From Carallia brachiata (taxonomy: Eukaryota; Streptophyta; Magnoliopsida; Malpighiales; Rhizophoraceae), in assembly GCA_021464245.1 (NCBI GenBank), contig JADCRB010000021.1:235571-299570 (forward strand): a DNA stretch of 64,000 nucleotides, in the 5' to 3' direction. Of this stretch, positions 13,433 through 24,593 are shown piece after piece. Position 1 is the first letter of the stretch; each line of letters begins with the position of its first letter. The notes under the pieces are model-generated. The model saw nothing but the letters and a program-made list of their open reading frames with translations. It was not told the origin of the DNA and did no database searches. The position numbers were made by a program, and so were the translations under genes.

Positions 13433-16400
13433 CTGATTATATGAAGAAACTCGTAATTCAAAAAGGCGGCATAGGCATTTTTAATGTAGTTTTTTAATCG
13501 ATTAGGAAAAATTCGAGTCATCGTATATGCAAGAGAAAAGACTCAATAGAGGTTATAGCCATGGACAAATACTATAGACACAGGGTCATAGAAGGTGTCT
13601 GCTATCTGGGAAAAATAATATTATAGATGGCAAAATCTTGGAATGGGAAGACATGAAAGGGGATTAATCAAAAAAAAAACAGAGAAAATGTAAACAAACT
13701 GGACAAAGGAAGATTTCTATAGGTAGATGCCTCGTTTTTTTGTTGTTTTCCCGTTATGTCCTTGTGGTACCTTTATATTTGTTTCCTTAAGACACTAAAG
13801 CTCTAATTTTGTTACAACGCAGAAGCTTCCTCAATGCAACAGGAGTCTCACAAACACAAAAATTTCTTTAATTTTCCCTAGCCGCACCTTAAGAGTGCTT
13901 GCACCTATCTTACCCTCTGATTAGATAGTAAGATTTTGGTTGAAAAGAAAGTGATTAGAAAAAAAAAAAGATTAGAAAAGAAAGTTGTGAGAAATAAAAA
14001 CAAATAAATCTATTGTTTGGATAGATGGAAAAATGTGAGAAAAAAATGAATAAAAGGTGGATTGATATATTTAGAATATAAGAGAAAGTGATGAAAAAAA
14101 ATTATATGAATGAAATGACCAAACTACCCCTCTTATTACTTATACTTTTTTGTTCTAAAGAGGAAGCAATACAACACTCGTTAGAGAGCAGAAATCGTGG
14201 TGACAAGTTGGATTTTGGTCTAATCGTGAAGATGGAGTTGTGGGTGGAAGATGAAGAACGGCTAAGGTTGTCCGAGACAAAAGCAGCTTCATGCCATGTT
14301 CAGTGTTTTACGGAAATGACTGAGAAAGGGAATTAGGAGGGTTACATGATGGATTGGGGTATTTAGGTACTTTCACATTTTTTTTTTGTTTCTGAAACTT
14401 TTTTCCTCAAAACACTATGTGCAAGGGCACTACTATTGTTATTTTTCAACTTTTCCCACAGTTTCCTTTCATTTTTCCCAAATAGCAAAAAATATTATGA
14501 ATTGTGTGTTTTCTTTTCTTTTTGTTTGTTAAACAGAGGGTTAGGCCCAAAAATACCATGCCTAAACAACGCTTGAGGCAAGGCACCTCGCTTGGGGCAT
14601 AAAAAGCCCCAAGGCCATAGCATCTTGTGCTTTGCGCCCAAGGCACACCTCAAACATGCTTTTAACTACGCTACTTCATATAAGACACTAGTATGCCTAG
14701 TAAATTGTTGAAGTACAAGATATAAATATCATATTACAAATGAAGGAAATAGTAAAACATATATGAGTACAACTATAAGATCCATAACCTAACCTGTAAA
14801 GTTTTAGGTAAAATGTAATGTTTAACATCTCATCAAATATTGCTTTTTTCTTCCAACTATTTCTCTAAGTTTCTTTAGCCCTACGCTTTCACAAATCTTT
14901 ACGCAAATGATTCAACAATTTTTATTAAAATTTATTAATGGCTTGTTAAATTTGAAACCAAATACAAAGTTTGTGATATACAACCACAAAGTCTTGATCT
15001 CAAATTCGATTGAAATTGGCTACAAGAATCTTTTGTTGTCATTCTGTTATCATCCACTTGATTGGGTTTGAGGAGCAATTGTTTTAAATCCTTGTTAACT
15101 AAATATTCTTTGTTCAACTTAAAACTTTTCCCTCTCCAAACCAATGCACCCCCCAATTTGTCACAAATAAGTGCTATACCAATTCTACTACGGATATACT
15201 CATTTTTAATTTGATCCTTGTTATAGGGACCTCACATCCAAGCATTCTTATTTCTCTCATTGTCTAAAAATGTTGCTATTTCACATCCCAACACTCGTTG
15301 ACATGAACCATTGCTAACCTAATTGTCGTCTCGAAGAATTTAACCTTTAGCTTCGTGCATATTTTGTGGTCACAAAAAAAAAAAAAAAAAGCATCACATC
15401 TAATGCAGGAGCTTCATTCCACAATTCATTATTTTCAATTTTATTAGTTACTAGTTTTAAGTAAGAGTCAAATGATCAGTATACGATAAGTTAACTAGAT
15501 GGATCACTAGGACTAGTTAGAATTTTATTTAATCAATGGTTAAGATTTCTTTAGTTATAATCCTAATAACAAATAGTAGTTGCTGAACAGCTCTGTTAGC
15601 TTTGCTATTATTGATCACAATCAATCATTTCTAGAATTTGTGAATTTCTCTAAACCATAACATAAATTATCTTGTTCCATTTCAATTTTCCTACCAAAAC
15701 TCAGTTTCACAATCAGTTTTCCACACCAAACTTGATATCAGAGCCCCACAAATCCTGCTATTCTGCTAGGGTTTCGTTTTATCACCATGGTTGGATGCAA
15801 AGGCAGAGGTCATGGCAGAGGAGGAAATGGACAGCAAACTGAATTGGCTTATTTACAGCTAATGATTGAAGATTTGTCACCGGTTGTACAAGCCTTGCAA
15901 CAGCAGGAACCCATGTGAGCCCGAATGGAGACTCCGAAAGCTGAACACCATGTCCTTGATGCATCAAAGATGGTTTTGTAGACGAAATAGGTTTAGAAGA
16001 CTTTGAAAACTTGTTCCATAATATTGGACTCGTTAATCAACTGTTAGAAGTGGCTTGGAGGCGAGGTTGAATCGCACTCTTGATTAGAACGGTGGTGGAA
16101 TCAAACTATAAGTTATTGATTTTCATGAAAAGATGCATGTAGAAGAGCATTTTGATTAGGAAACTAGCCCAGATAATTATTTTGAGTGGAAACTAATGGC
16201 AGAGAATAGAAAGGCATTGTGTGAAGGTTGAGATAAAGGGCCTTGCACTTTAATGATTGAAGAGAATTTAAGACCAACGTTCGCGACACGACAAGCCCAA
16301 AATCAATACTTGGAAGCAAATGATAGACAAGTTGCGGACACAATTTTACTTACTAATTATGGGATGGAGCTATATGAGATGTTATTCACTAAAACAACAA

Positions 16401-18890
16401 AGTATGTCTATTGAAGAATATACTACAGCTTTCAATAATCTGTCTATCCAAGTTAGTTTGAATGAGAAAGAACGACTGGCCACTCGTTATCTTATTGGTT
16501 TGAACCAATCCATCAGAAACAAGATATGAGGTGTCTATTTGTTTAACTTTGAAGATACTCGACAGTATGCTTTAATGCATGAAAAAAGAGTTTGAGGGTA
16601 TGGAGATAGGTGATCAATTTATGGCAAACCAAATGGTAGCAGAAACAAAAGCTTTTGGAGCAATTAAATAGGCCAAAAAAGCAATCGTGAAGCTATCTAA
16701 AATAAAGGTCCGTTACAAGGATGTTACCAACACTGACAACAGTGATGAGGACCAAAATTTGGTGCGAATTGGCAACGTAATCAGTGCTAGTCAAACCTCT
16801 TCCAAGCTGGGTAGCAGCTCACAGGTTTGGTGTTTTTCATGGGTGAGAATGAACATCGCTCATACACTTGCCCGTAACTAAGGGTGAGGTTAGTTCAATT
16901 TTCAGACGATGAGAAAGAATTAGAAGATCTTGTACATAATGAATATATTGACGAACAGGACAATAATGTGTATTCAACCCAAAAGGATTCTCTAATGAAG
17001 CGGAGAGTAATGTTCATTATTTTTGAGGCTGAAGAGGACGTAAGTCGAGAGGACGAGCAAACTCAGGTTTTGATCACATTGTCATTGAACAAGTTGATTT
17101 CTCATCAGCTAATAAATACATCCATGAGAACTACAAGACTATCATTATAAAAGATGTTGGTGCTGATATGAAAGATGCTGGTGATGCAAGTTCGGTCTAT
17201 TAGTGAATCCTATTACTTTAAAAGATGAACTTAAAAGTTATTATTTACAAGATCTCATTGATTCTTTATCTATAGAGTTATGCTGATTTCATTGGCGTAG
17301 ACAGCAAGGAAATTTTCAATTTTGCCTCATTCAATGGTACTGTTGACCACAAAATAGTTCACATACAAGATTATTGCTTTATTTTGAATCTTTTGAGGCA
17401 CTCGAAGTATTCGTTTCTGTGGTTTAGAAGACTCCAATTTCTTATCCAATTCGAGGACATGTTTCTTTCAAGTAGAGATCGTGATTCAATGGATAGATGA
17501 ACAACATCAATTACAGTATCTAATTGCAGAAAACAGCAAAATCTTTTCCCACTTGAGAAGAACTGATGCAAGAGCATCTTTTTATAATTTATTATTAATT
17601 ACTAATTTTAATTAGAAGTCATATGATTAGCATGTGATAATTAGATGGATAACTAAGATTAGTTAGAATTTCATAGAATCAAGGGTCAAGATTCTCTTTA
17701 AATATAAATAGTAGTTATCAGACAACTTTGTTATTATTGATCATAATCAATCATTTCTTAAAGTTTGTAATTTTCTCTAAACCCTAACCCTTATTATCTT
17801 ATTCCACTCAAGCTTTCCTACCAAAACTCAGCTTCAAAATCAATATCTCTACACCATCTCCATTTTAGTCGTCCAGCTCTCACGTTATAAAATACATACT
17901 CGTTTATGTAACCATCCCTCTAAATAAACAAAATTGGTCACATAAAAGCAATACTGTCTCATCTAATCTAACTGTCTTCTTTATCGAGCTCCTATTATCA
18001 AAAAAATAAACTCTTACGGTTTGTTTGGCATGTAAAAGTTGATGAGAAAAAAATAATTTGCATAGATAAGAAATATGTGAGATAAAAATTGAAAAGAAAA
18101 GGAGTGCAAATTGTAAAAGAGAAAAAAAAAAAGTTGCTAAAAAAGAAAATTGATTGGACAAATGAAAAATTGGTGAGAGAAAAATGATGAGAAAAGAATA
18201 ATAAGATTTTGAATAGCGATTTCCTTTCTAACGAAATTCTTTCCCATAATTTGCTTACAAAACTAATATACTCGTGTATCTTTCGATACTTCAAATTTGC
18301 ATTATGATCCTCCCTAGTCTCATTTATCAAGATAATATCATCTACGAACAACAACGCAACACATTTTCTTAAAAATGACGCGTTAAAATATTCATGACTA
18401 GTATAGATAGACTTAGTGTAGACCATCTGTGATTGGAAATAATTCACCTCTTCTACTCCTTCATAAATGCCCTTCATTAAATTAATAGATCATGTGAAGA
18501 TCTTTTTACTCATCATCCACATTATCATTTGTTTAGAAACTTCATCATATGTCTTCTCTAAAGTCGGCAATATATTTAGACCCAAAAAAAAGCTTATATT
18601 AGATTTGAAAAAATTCAAAAAATTCATGCATTTTTCAAACATTAACATAGATATCTATCAGTTAATCAATTTGTCTTCCCCTTTTGAAAACTCGTAAAAG
18701 CTTAAAAAATGTCAAAATAAAAGAAGATCAATTGAGCAATTTGAGAGTGAAGAAAAGCAAAATAACAAAATAACCTATATATGAAATGCATGAATACCTT
18801 ACAACGGAACCATGCACCACGAAAACCGTTGAGAAAAGATCTTACTTCAACAAGTTGGCCTATTTTAAAGGGAAAGTCATCCTCTTTCAT
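5628..18890 (-). CDS. Agenet/Tudor-like domain protein, six coding exons
   Basis: Coding exons on the minus strand are 18798-18890, 11950-12016, 9109-9350, 8351-8467, 6883-6934 and 5628-6106. All introns are GT-AG and phases join cleanly, giving 1050 coding bases and 349 residues. Exon 1 starts MKEDDFPFKIGQLVEVRS and continues to GAWFRCK, a first Agenet motif. Exon 2 adds ALEYYDFPDE. Exon 3 holds a second motif, VGDLVDWWTDGCYWSGKL, and exon 4 holds DLLPPPLGEGSSYEAF followed by a Trp-rich end. The last exon is charged and ends in a helix with ELVNKVKWIRGILESGMP. Agenet domains are plant relatives of Tudor/chromo-type domains and often bind methylated histone tails; a nuclear chromatin or RNA role is inference. 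Intron 1 is 6.8 kb and intron 2 is 2.6 kb, both packed with mobile DNA. The ATG context ACCACCATGA and an acceptor at 18911-18912 support the start. I do not recognise a named orthologue. Confidence 0.85.
7141..7990. repeat. tandem direct duplication, about 425 bp unit, in an Agenet intron
   Basis: Two near-identical head-to-tail copies, 7141-7569 and 7570-7990, both begin AAATATTGACTCC and run to ACAAG. They share the internal phrases GGCCTCTA and CTGGACAGAGAAAAG. They differ by scattered substitutions and small indels, mainly in AT stretches, so the duplication is fairly recent. It lies wholly in the intron between the exons at 8351-8467 and 6883-6934 and does not touch coding sequence. Confidence 0.95.
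10926..11390. repeat. dispersed GCGCC-rich repeat, copy 1
   Basis: This stretch ends in a block of alternating AAGGCGCC/GCGCTT-like words around CATAAAAAGCCCCAAGGC. It is matched in the same orientation by copy 2 at about 13735-13912 plus 14544-14670. Shared landmarks are TATGTCCTTGTGG, ACACTAAAGCTCT and GTCTCACAAACA. A related GCGC-rich segment in the opposite sense lies near 13250-13340. I read it as a transposon remnant of unassigned class in intron 2 of the Agenet gene. Confidence 0.7.
12540..12905. repeat. MITE-like AT-rich element with GAGAAAGTT motifs
   Basis: The stretch repeats words such as TTTGGATTGATGAGAAAGTT and GTGAGAAAAA and ends near ACAAACCAAACAAAG. Related words occur in the element at 13913-14540 and at about 18015-18265. 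They suggest one family of miniature elements. I cannot define ends or target duplication for this copy. Confidence 0.5.
13402..13431. repeat. (AT)n microsatellite
   Basis: An uninterrupted AT dinucleotide run of about 30 bases in intron 1 of the Agenet gene. Confidence 0.95.
13735..14670. repeat. dispersed GCGCC-rich repeat, copy 2, split by a MITE
   Basis: Left part 13735-13912 and right part about 14544-14670 align in order with the copy at 10926-11390. The interruption is exactly the miniature element at 13913-14540, so this copy is older than that insertion. Confidence 0.7.
13913..14540. mobile_element. PIF/Harbinger (Tourist)-like MITE, 628 bp
   Basis: The element begins CCCTCTGATTAG and ends AAACAGAGGG, giving terminal inverted repeats that start CCCTCTG. 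It is flanked on both sides by TTA (13910-13912 and 14541-14543). A 3-bp TTA target duplication is typical of the PIF/Harbinger superfamily. There is no transposase. The interior is AT-rich with GAGAAA motifs. The interrupted host repeat, intact at 10926-11390, supports the ends. Confidence 0.75.
15425..17860 (+). mobile_element. degenerate Ty3/gypsy-type LTR element with two LTRs and a gag remnant
   Basis: A roughly 300-bp repeat at about 15425-15728 recurs in direct orientation at about 17583-17856. Both share AGTTAGAATTT, TTATTGATCA and TTTCCTACCAAAACTCAG. Just inside the left copy, near 15732, TTGATATCAGAGCC resembles a primer-binding site for initiator tRNA-Met. A gag-like piece at 16320-16529 reads MSIEEYTTAFNNLS, typical of plant gypsy gag. 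A decayed zinc-knuckle follows near 16830-16875 (HRSYTCP in one frame). Many stops and shifts break it, and no protease, reverse transcriptase or integrase is recognisable. At about 2.4 kb it is an internally deleted, non-autonomous copy. It lies antisense in intron 1 of the Agenet gene. Confidence 0.75.
18015..18265. repeat. MITE-like AT-rich element
   Basis: It starts near ACGGTTTGTTTGGCATG and carries GATGAGAAAAAAA and GTGAGAAAAATGATG words like those at 12540-12905 and 13913-14540. It ends near TTTGCTTACAAAAC. Ends and target duplication are not resolved. Confidence 0.45.
18270..18570 (-). mobile_element. LINE (RTE-like) reverse-transcriptase remnant
   Basis: The minus strand encodes ALLFVDDIILINETRED, the catalytic F-x-DD block and following helix of plant LINE reverse transcriptases. 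It is preceded by MKGIYEGVEEV, which matches the upstream motif of the same enzymes in spacing and sense. Further upstream pieces sit in another frame up to about 18570. The rest of the element is missing. It lies in intron 1 of the Agenet gene, in the same sense as that gene. Confidence 0.65.
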
Positions 18891-18910
18891 GGTGGTAGAT
18901 CAACAAAAAG

Positions 18911-21341
18911 CTGCAAATTTGAATCTATAAGTAAAGGAACTCAACTACAGCATAAGAATAAAGCATTAATCTTAAATTTAATTAAGATTGGTAATTGGAG
19001 TTAGACAAAAGGTATCTAAATCAAGCTAGGTGGTACTCTTCCTTATCAACCAACTCTCCAAGCATTTGTTAGTGTACATTAGACATATTCGAGCAAGCGC
19101 TCTAAATTTATCTCCAATTGGAGGTACATTTATATGCTTTATCCTTGTAATAGACAAATTCATCTGCATTTACCACCAATAGCATTGGAGGCATGGTTAA
19201 AATCTCTACTAATAACAACCCCCAACCATTACACCAAGCCTCCATGCCAAGACATCAAGCCTTGAAGCCTATTTACTTAAAAAAACAACTTGATAGCAAA
19301 ACTTAGAAAGCAACGTGAGAGCAATCAAATTTATTACATTTCAATCATATTTCACTTCGTCCCACAAATAAATAAAATGAAGTTCACTACAGTCCTCTGA
19401 TGTCCACCATATTGCTCAATAAGTATTGCTATAGCTCTTTCTTCGCTTCATTTACAACATTCATAACCCATAACAGAGATAAAGGAATTTTTATGAATGT
19501 TTACAATTAAATCATTAACCTCTTCATTTCTTTTATGGTGTAATCTCAAAAAATATCACCACATTTCTACTTTTTACAAATTTAGCACGACTTTTAAAAA
19601 CTAACAAATCTAAAATATTTTTATTATTTTTTTATAAATCTAGCACAATTTTTAGCAATTAACAAATCTACCAAAATTCAATTCTTTTCTAACAAATTCA
19701 GTATACTATCAGTTAAAAATAACCAATTAGAATTAATTGAATCTTTTATTATACATATATTACACATTTACGTCTAAATCTAATATAATTTAAAATCTCC
19801 AAAAGTCAAATGTCATATGCGCATACACGCATATTGGGGATTCGATTATTTTTAATTAACAATTTACTAAATTTGTTAAAAAATAATTGAACGTCTAAAT
19901 TTTTAGCTGAAAATTTTTTAAATTTGTTAAAAAATAATTGAAACTGTTTTATATTTATTAATTATCAAAAATTGTGCTAAATTTTTTAAAAAATAAGTAA
20001 ACTGTACTAGATTTGTTAATTTTTAAAAATTATATTAGATTTTTAAAAAAAAACTCAAAAATAGTACTATTTTTTAATATTAACCTTTAAAACTTTTAAG
20101 ATTCATTGTAATCAAATCTTTTTATTAAAGAGAGTTTGAATTATTATCGTTAAGTCAATGTACAACAAATGATTTAACCCAATTTCACAAATTTGATTAG
20201 GTTAATGTACGTTTGTAGATAGAATAACTTGATTAGAAGGAAAGATCTAGAACTAAAATGACAAAAAAGAAAAATATTAAAAAGAAAAAGTTTAATCCTA
20301 AACTTTCGTTGCAATCAAATCTTTTGATCAAGAATATTTGGATTATTCCAAATCGACACAATTTCATTAACAGAAAAATTTGATTACAATAAAAGGACTA
20401 AAATAAAAACTAAAAAGTTTAAAATAAAAATATTTAAGGCTTAATTTTAAAATTCTATAAAAATTTAGAACTAATATTTGCTAGAGAAGAATCTTAATGT
20501 AAAAATAACAACGAATAAAAAAAATTTTCAAAAGCACAAATATTATATATATGTAAATACAACAAATAAAAATTAATATATGTAATAAAAATAAAAAATT
20601 AAATTAATTATCATGAATGATAAAAATCATAATTATTTTATGTAAACTCTAATATTTTAAATTTTTTTATTTTATATAATCAAATAAATTTTTTTATATA
20701 ACTAATCATTTAAATATTTAGTTATATATTTTTTTTAATCGTGTAAAAAAATTTTATAATATTTATTATAAAAAAATTATTAAATTATTATAATTAATAA
20801 AATTGAAGTCAATTTGTAAACAACATATATAATATTTTTAAATTTTTTTAAATAACAACCATTACTAATAATTTATTTTATTAAAATATAAATATTTTTT
20901 TAAAAAATATAATATAAATATAAAATAATTATTAAAATGATAATATTAATATAAAAATTTATCAAAATAATTTTAAAAATAAATAAAAATAATTTTAATA
21001 AATCCTTTGAAATAAAAAAAGAAAGAAAGCAAAGAAATCAAAGTAAGAACTTAGCTTCTTTGAAAAAATGCTTAAGGAAAAAAAAAAAAAAAAAGAAGGG
21101 AGAAGCCAAAAGAATAAGGACTTAAACAAAAAAGCAACTTGAGAGAAGGCATGCAAGAAATTGAAGGTGAGCAAAAAGTTTTTATTATTAGGCTACAATG
21201 TGGATTTTTTTACCTCTTATAACTAGGTAATTTAAAATTGAGAGTGGGCAAGCCAAAACGTACATTCGCCAATGTGCAAAAGGAAATCAAAGTTTTAGGA
21301 TGCACAAACATGCAAATTCGAGTTCAATGCATAAGACATAC
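18911..21341 (-). other. putative leader intron of the Agenet gene, very AT-rich
   Basis: A TTTGCAG acceptor at 18911-18912 precedes the first coding exon, and a CCAG|GTATGTC donor lies at 21342. If both are used, this is a 2.4-kb intron in the 5' UTR. It holds the long inverted-repeat element at 19537-20085. From 20086 to about 21060 the DNA is extremely AT-rich with nothing recognisable. A run of A lies near 21080. Confidence 0.4.
19537..20085. mobile_element. long-TIR miniature element, about 549 bp, possibly Mutator-like
   Basis: The left arm from GGTGTAATCTCAAAAAATA and the reverse complement of the right end, GGTTAATATTAAAAAATAG, align over roughly 200 bases. Repeated words are ACAAATCTA and TTTAGCAC. 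Long terminal inverted repeats without coding capacity suit Mutator-like miniature elements. I could not read a clear target duplication, so the class is uncertain. Confidence 0.5.
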
Positions 21342-21620
21342 CTGGATTGAAACGAGTTTGCAAGGCTATGATATTGCTATGCTTGCATTTGATAGTATCT
21401 CGTGTGCAACCTGTTCTAGATATTTTTGATTCGCCAATCTTGTGCTAACGATCTTGGTGCGATGAGCGAACGAGTATGAGACTCATCTTTTTGTTTGGAC
21501 CAAAGAAAGCATAAGAAAGAAGACTCAAAGAAGACGAAATATAGATCTGAATAATAAGGAAAGGAGCGACCAAAATCAAAGAAATCTCAAACCCTAGATG
21601 CCACCGCCGCTCGCCTCCCC
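21342..21620 (-). other. possible 5' leader exon of the Agenet gene
   Basis: The minus strand has a good donor (CCAG|GTATGTC) at its lower end. Near 21590-21600 it reads TCTAGGGTTTGAGATTTC, a phrase common in plant 5' leaders. A GC-richer patch at 21595-21640 stands out from the AT-rich surroundings. This is the likeliest transcription start region for the Agenet gene, but it rests on splice-site texture only. Confidence 0.35.
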
Positions 21621-23700
21621 CTTGCGCAAATCACATCGATATTGCCGATATTTATAGACGGAGGAAGCCCGCTGGTAGATAATGTAATTATAGAAAGCTT
21701 CAAGGGTAGAAAGTCACGGAGGCCATAATGCCCCAATTTGTAGCCGACATATTCTTCGGAGCGATCATAATAATGTGGATATATGATTGTACGTGTACAC
21801 GGTTTCAGTGTAACGTGGCTTCTTACGTGTCTGCACGTTTTCTAGTTTCACAAAGGAAAAAAAAAAAAAAAAAAGTTCCAACAATTTTTTTTTAACTTTT
21901 TTTTGTCATGTTTTTCTTTTACTTTCTTCTTATTTCTGAATTTGTTTACTTTTCTTTTATATTTTTCTGATTTCTAAAAACCTTTAAAAAAATTAATTTT
22001 CATATAGATGTTATCGTCTTTTAATAATGTAATATAATTAATGATTTAACATAATGCGACATGTTGAAGTGATAAAGTTTATCTAATACGACACTCTATT
22101 AGATGTTATGTCATGTACTTAACAAAAAAGTGACAAATAAGTATAATTAATCTAACAAAAATAACATAATAGATCGAATTTAACCCAAAAAAAAAGATTA
22201 TGGACAAACATTTAAATAAATTAATTATACGATAAACTCAAACTCAAGGTAATCCGTTCTAACAACAGCAGTAAGTAGTGAGGTTGATGCCAACTTACTT
22301 GTCAATGTGAGCCTTTTCCACTTGGCTTGGCTTTGGGAACTACTTGGTCTCCTTCTTCCCAGCTCTGTGACTCTTCTGGGTGCAAATTTTTGGTTTGGCT
22401 TCCTCCTACGTTCCTATTTTGCCTGCTTCCTTGCTACTGACATGGCATTATGAGTCTCGTTTCTGTTGCCTTGCCATGTCATGGTGCAAATGGAACTCCT
22501 AAATGCTTGGGGAGCTGTGGGGAAAGGTTGGTTGCCCAAGGGTTCAAGTTCGTCCTTTTTCACTGCTCATTTTGGGTTGACCAGGTGAGCTTCCTGTGTT
22601 GATGGGCCTAGCCTGATTCTGGAAAATGGGCTGCAGAAATGGGTCAAAAGGATGAATGTAAGAAGGGCTGAAATTGAGCAGGTTGTGTCCTCTAGTGAGC
22701 TAGACGATGGACTTGGTGACGCATGTGTGACAGATACTCTGTAAAAGTTTTGTTGGGCCTTATTGCCGACGCCGCCTTTGCAATTTTCTCTCCTCCATTT
22801 CCTTTTTTTTTTTTTAATTTAATCTTATTTGTTTATTTATTCACATATTTTTTCATTAAGATGCCTATTAATTATGCCTATTTTTTTATTACTACAAAAA
22901 AACTATAATTTTAGATTTTTAATTATGATTGTTATTATTTTAGTTTACATAGAGCGCTAAGCACAAAATTAAATTAAAATGTTTGAAGAACGTTGATTTC
23001 AATCACATTATTTACAAATAAAATTTTCAGCCATGTGACAGATGATTAAGGATTATTTTGAACAATAAGAAGGTTCCGCTTTAATTGGTTTTTTTTTTTT
23101 GGGATTTTTTTTTACCTCAATCAACTAGTTGAAAGATAGGAAATCTTTTTTTACTGACATATTATCAATACTATTTGAATTACAAAATCAAAATTTCTAA
23201 TAAAAAATCTAAAATTCAATAATCAATTCATTCATTTATGCTTTGTTTAGTTTATACATGAGAATTAAAAATGAAAGAAAACACAAATTTTAAGGACAAA
23301 TTTGTTGTTTGGAACCACTGAAAAATGAGTGAGAGAATTCACTAGTAAAAGTTGATAAAAAATAATTATAAAAATCAATGGAAGAAATTGGCTAAATTAT
23401 GAGATTATAATTTTATTTATAAATTTTTTTCTTAATATTTTTTCATACAATTTAAATAAAAATTTAAATTTTTTTAATTTTTTAATTTTTTTTATAATTT
23501 TTTATCAAAATCTCATAATCCAAATAAATCATCAATAAATCATCGCTAATTGCTTCACCAATGCCTTCCTTATGATGATTGACAATTTTTACCGAGACAA
23601 AAAAAACAATCAAACCAGCCAAGTCACATCTTGTCACGTTGATACGAAAAAAAGAAAAGGGGTAAAAAATAATAACCAAAGTGACGTAACGGTAACGGTA
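21621..23700. other. intergenic region between divergent genes, with a GC-richer island
   Basis: No gene is supported. Two A/T-rich blocks (21850-22250 and 22790-23550) flank a GC-richer, non-repetitive island at about 22256-22720 with no long reading frame. The island contains phrases such as GATGGGCCTAGCCTG and may be an old retroelement LTR. Poly-T runs lie near 22805 and 23085. Confidence 0.45.
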
Positions 23701-23895
23701 AAAGAAAATAAAGAGAGAGCAAAAAGGAGAAAATTTCCGTTTTTGGGCTCCGCCTTCGGTCTCTTCCCTTCTTTCTTTTGCTGTTGCTGGGCCCTCTCTC
23801 TCTATCTTTGTTTCTCTCTCTTCCCTCTCCGCCTCTCTCTTTCTCTCTCTAGAATCTTAGCTCTTTTTGGCCGTAACCCCCATTTGACAAAACCT
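23700..23895 (+). promoter_or_regulatory. probable 5' leader of the MATH-domain gene
   Basis: A CT-rich stretch with several TCTCTCTC runs (about 23788-23850) ends in CCTCAG|GTTTGTATG near 23895. It resembles a pyrimidine-rich plant 5' UTR followed by a leader intron that would end shortly before the ATG at 24594. No TATA box is clear. Confidence 0.4.
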
Positions 23896-24593
23896 CAGGT
23901 TTGTATGTTGAATTCGATCTCTATGTGGTCTCCGGATTCCTTTGTCTCTATTTATAATATCTTTTATTCAGGGTGTTCGTTTTCTGATGGGGTTTTTGGT
24001 TCGATCTTTGTTTTATTGTCTGTCTTTGGAAATTATTCTGCTTGGCGTCTATTTAATGCAATTGGGTGTCTGAAAGATAAAGATGTTCTTGTTTCGATTT
24101 TTATTGTGTTTTTTTTTTTCTCTTGCTTGGTTTGGCCTTCTCTTTTATTAAAGAAATTAAATTTCTTTCTAGCTTGGGTTATTCTTGTTTTATCGTTTAG
24201 TTATTTTCGTGTTAATTGGTTTTTGGGAGGCTGGTTTATTAGAATTTGAAGATTGAAATTGTGGAATCGGCCAAGTTTAGGTGAATTTTGGCGTGTCGGT
24301 CTTGGTTTTGTGGGAATTGAAAATTTTGAATGATTTTCGGCATTGAATTTGATTTGAGTGTGATTGTTTTCATCAGGTCCCAAGCGACAGCAAAAGTAAA
24401 TATTCAATTGTACCATCTATTTTATTTTTCATAGTTGCAAACCGATGATATTGCAATACAGGATTTGTTATGTTTCTTTGCACACTTTAAAAACCGTAAT
24501 AACGGAGCTTTTGCAATGTAGTGATTTGAAGTTGAAGGATTGTGGGGGTGGGGAAGGGATTTTTTTTTTTTTTTTTAATACTGGAGTGGGGAA

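Noticed and set aside
14088..14336. Plus-strand 82-residue frame
   Set aside because: Lies wholly inside the PIF/Harbinger-like MITE.
23572..24249. Plus-strand 225-residue frame before the MATH gene
   Set aside because: Rich in Phe/Ser/Leu from CT- and T-rich leader and intron sequence; spans a likely splice donor; no family.
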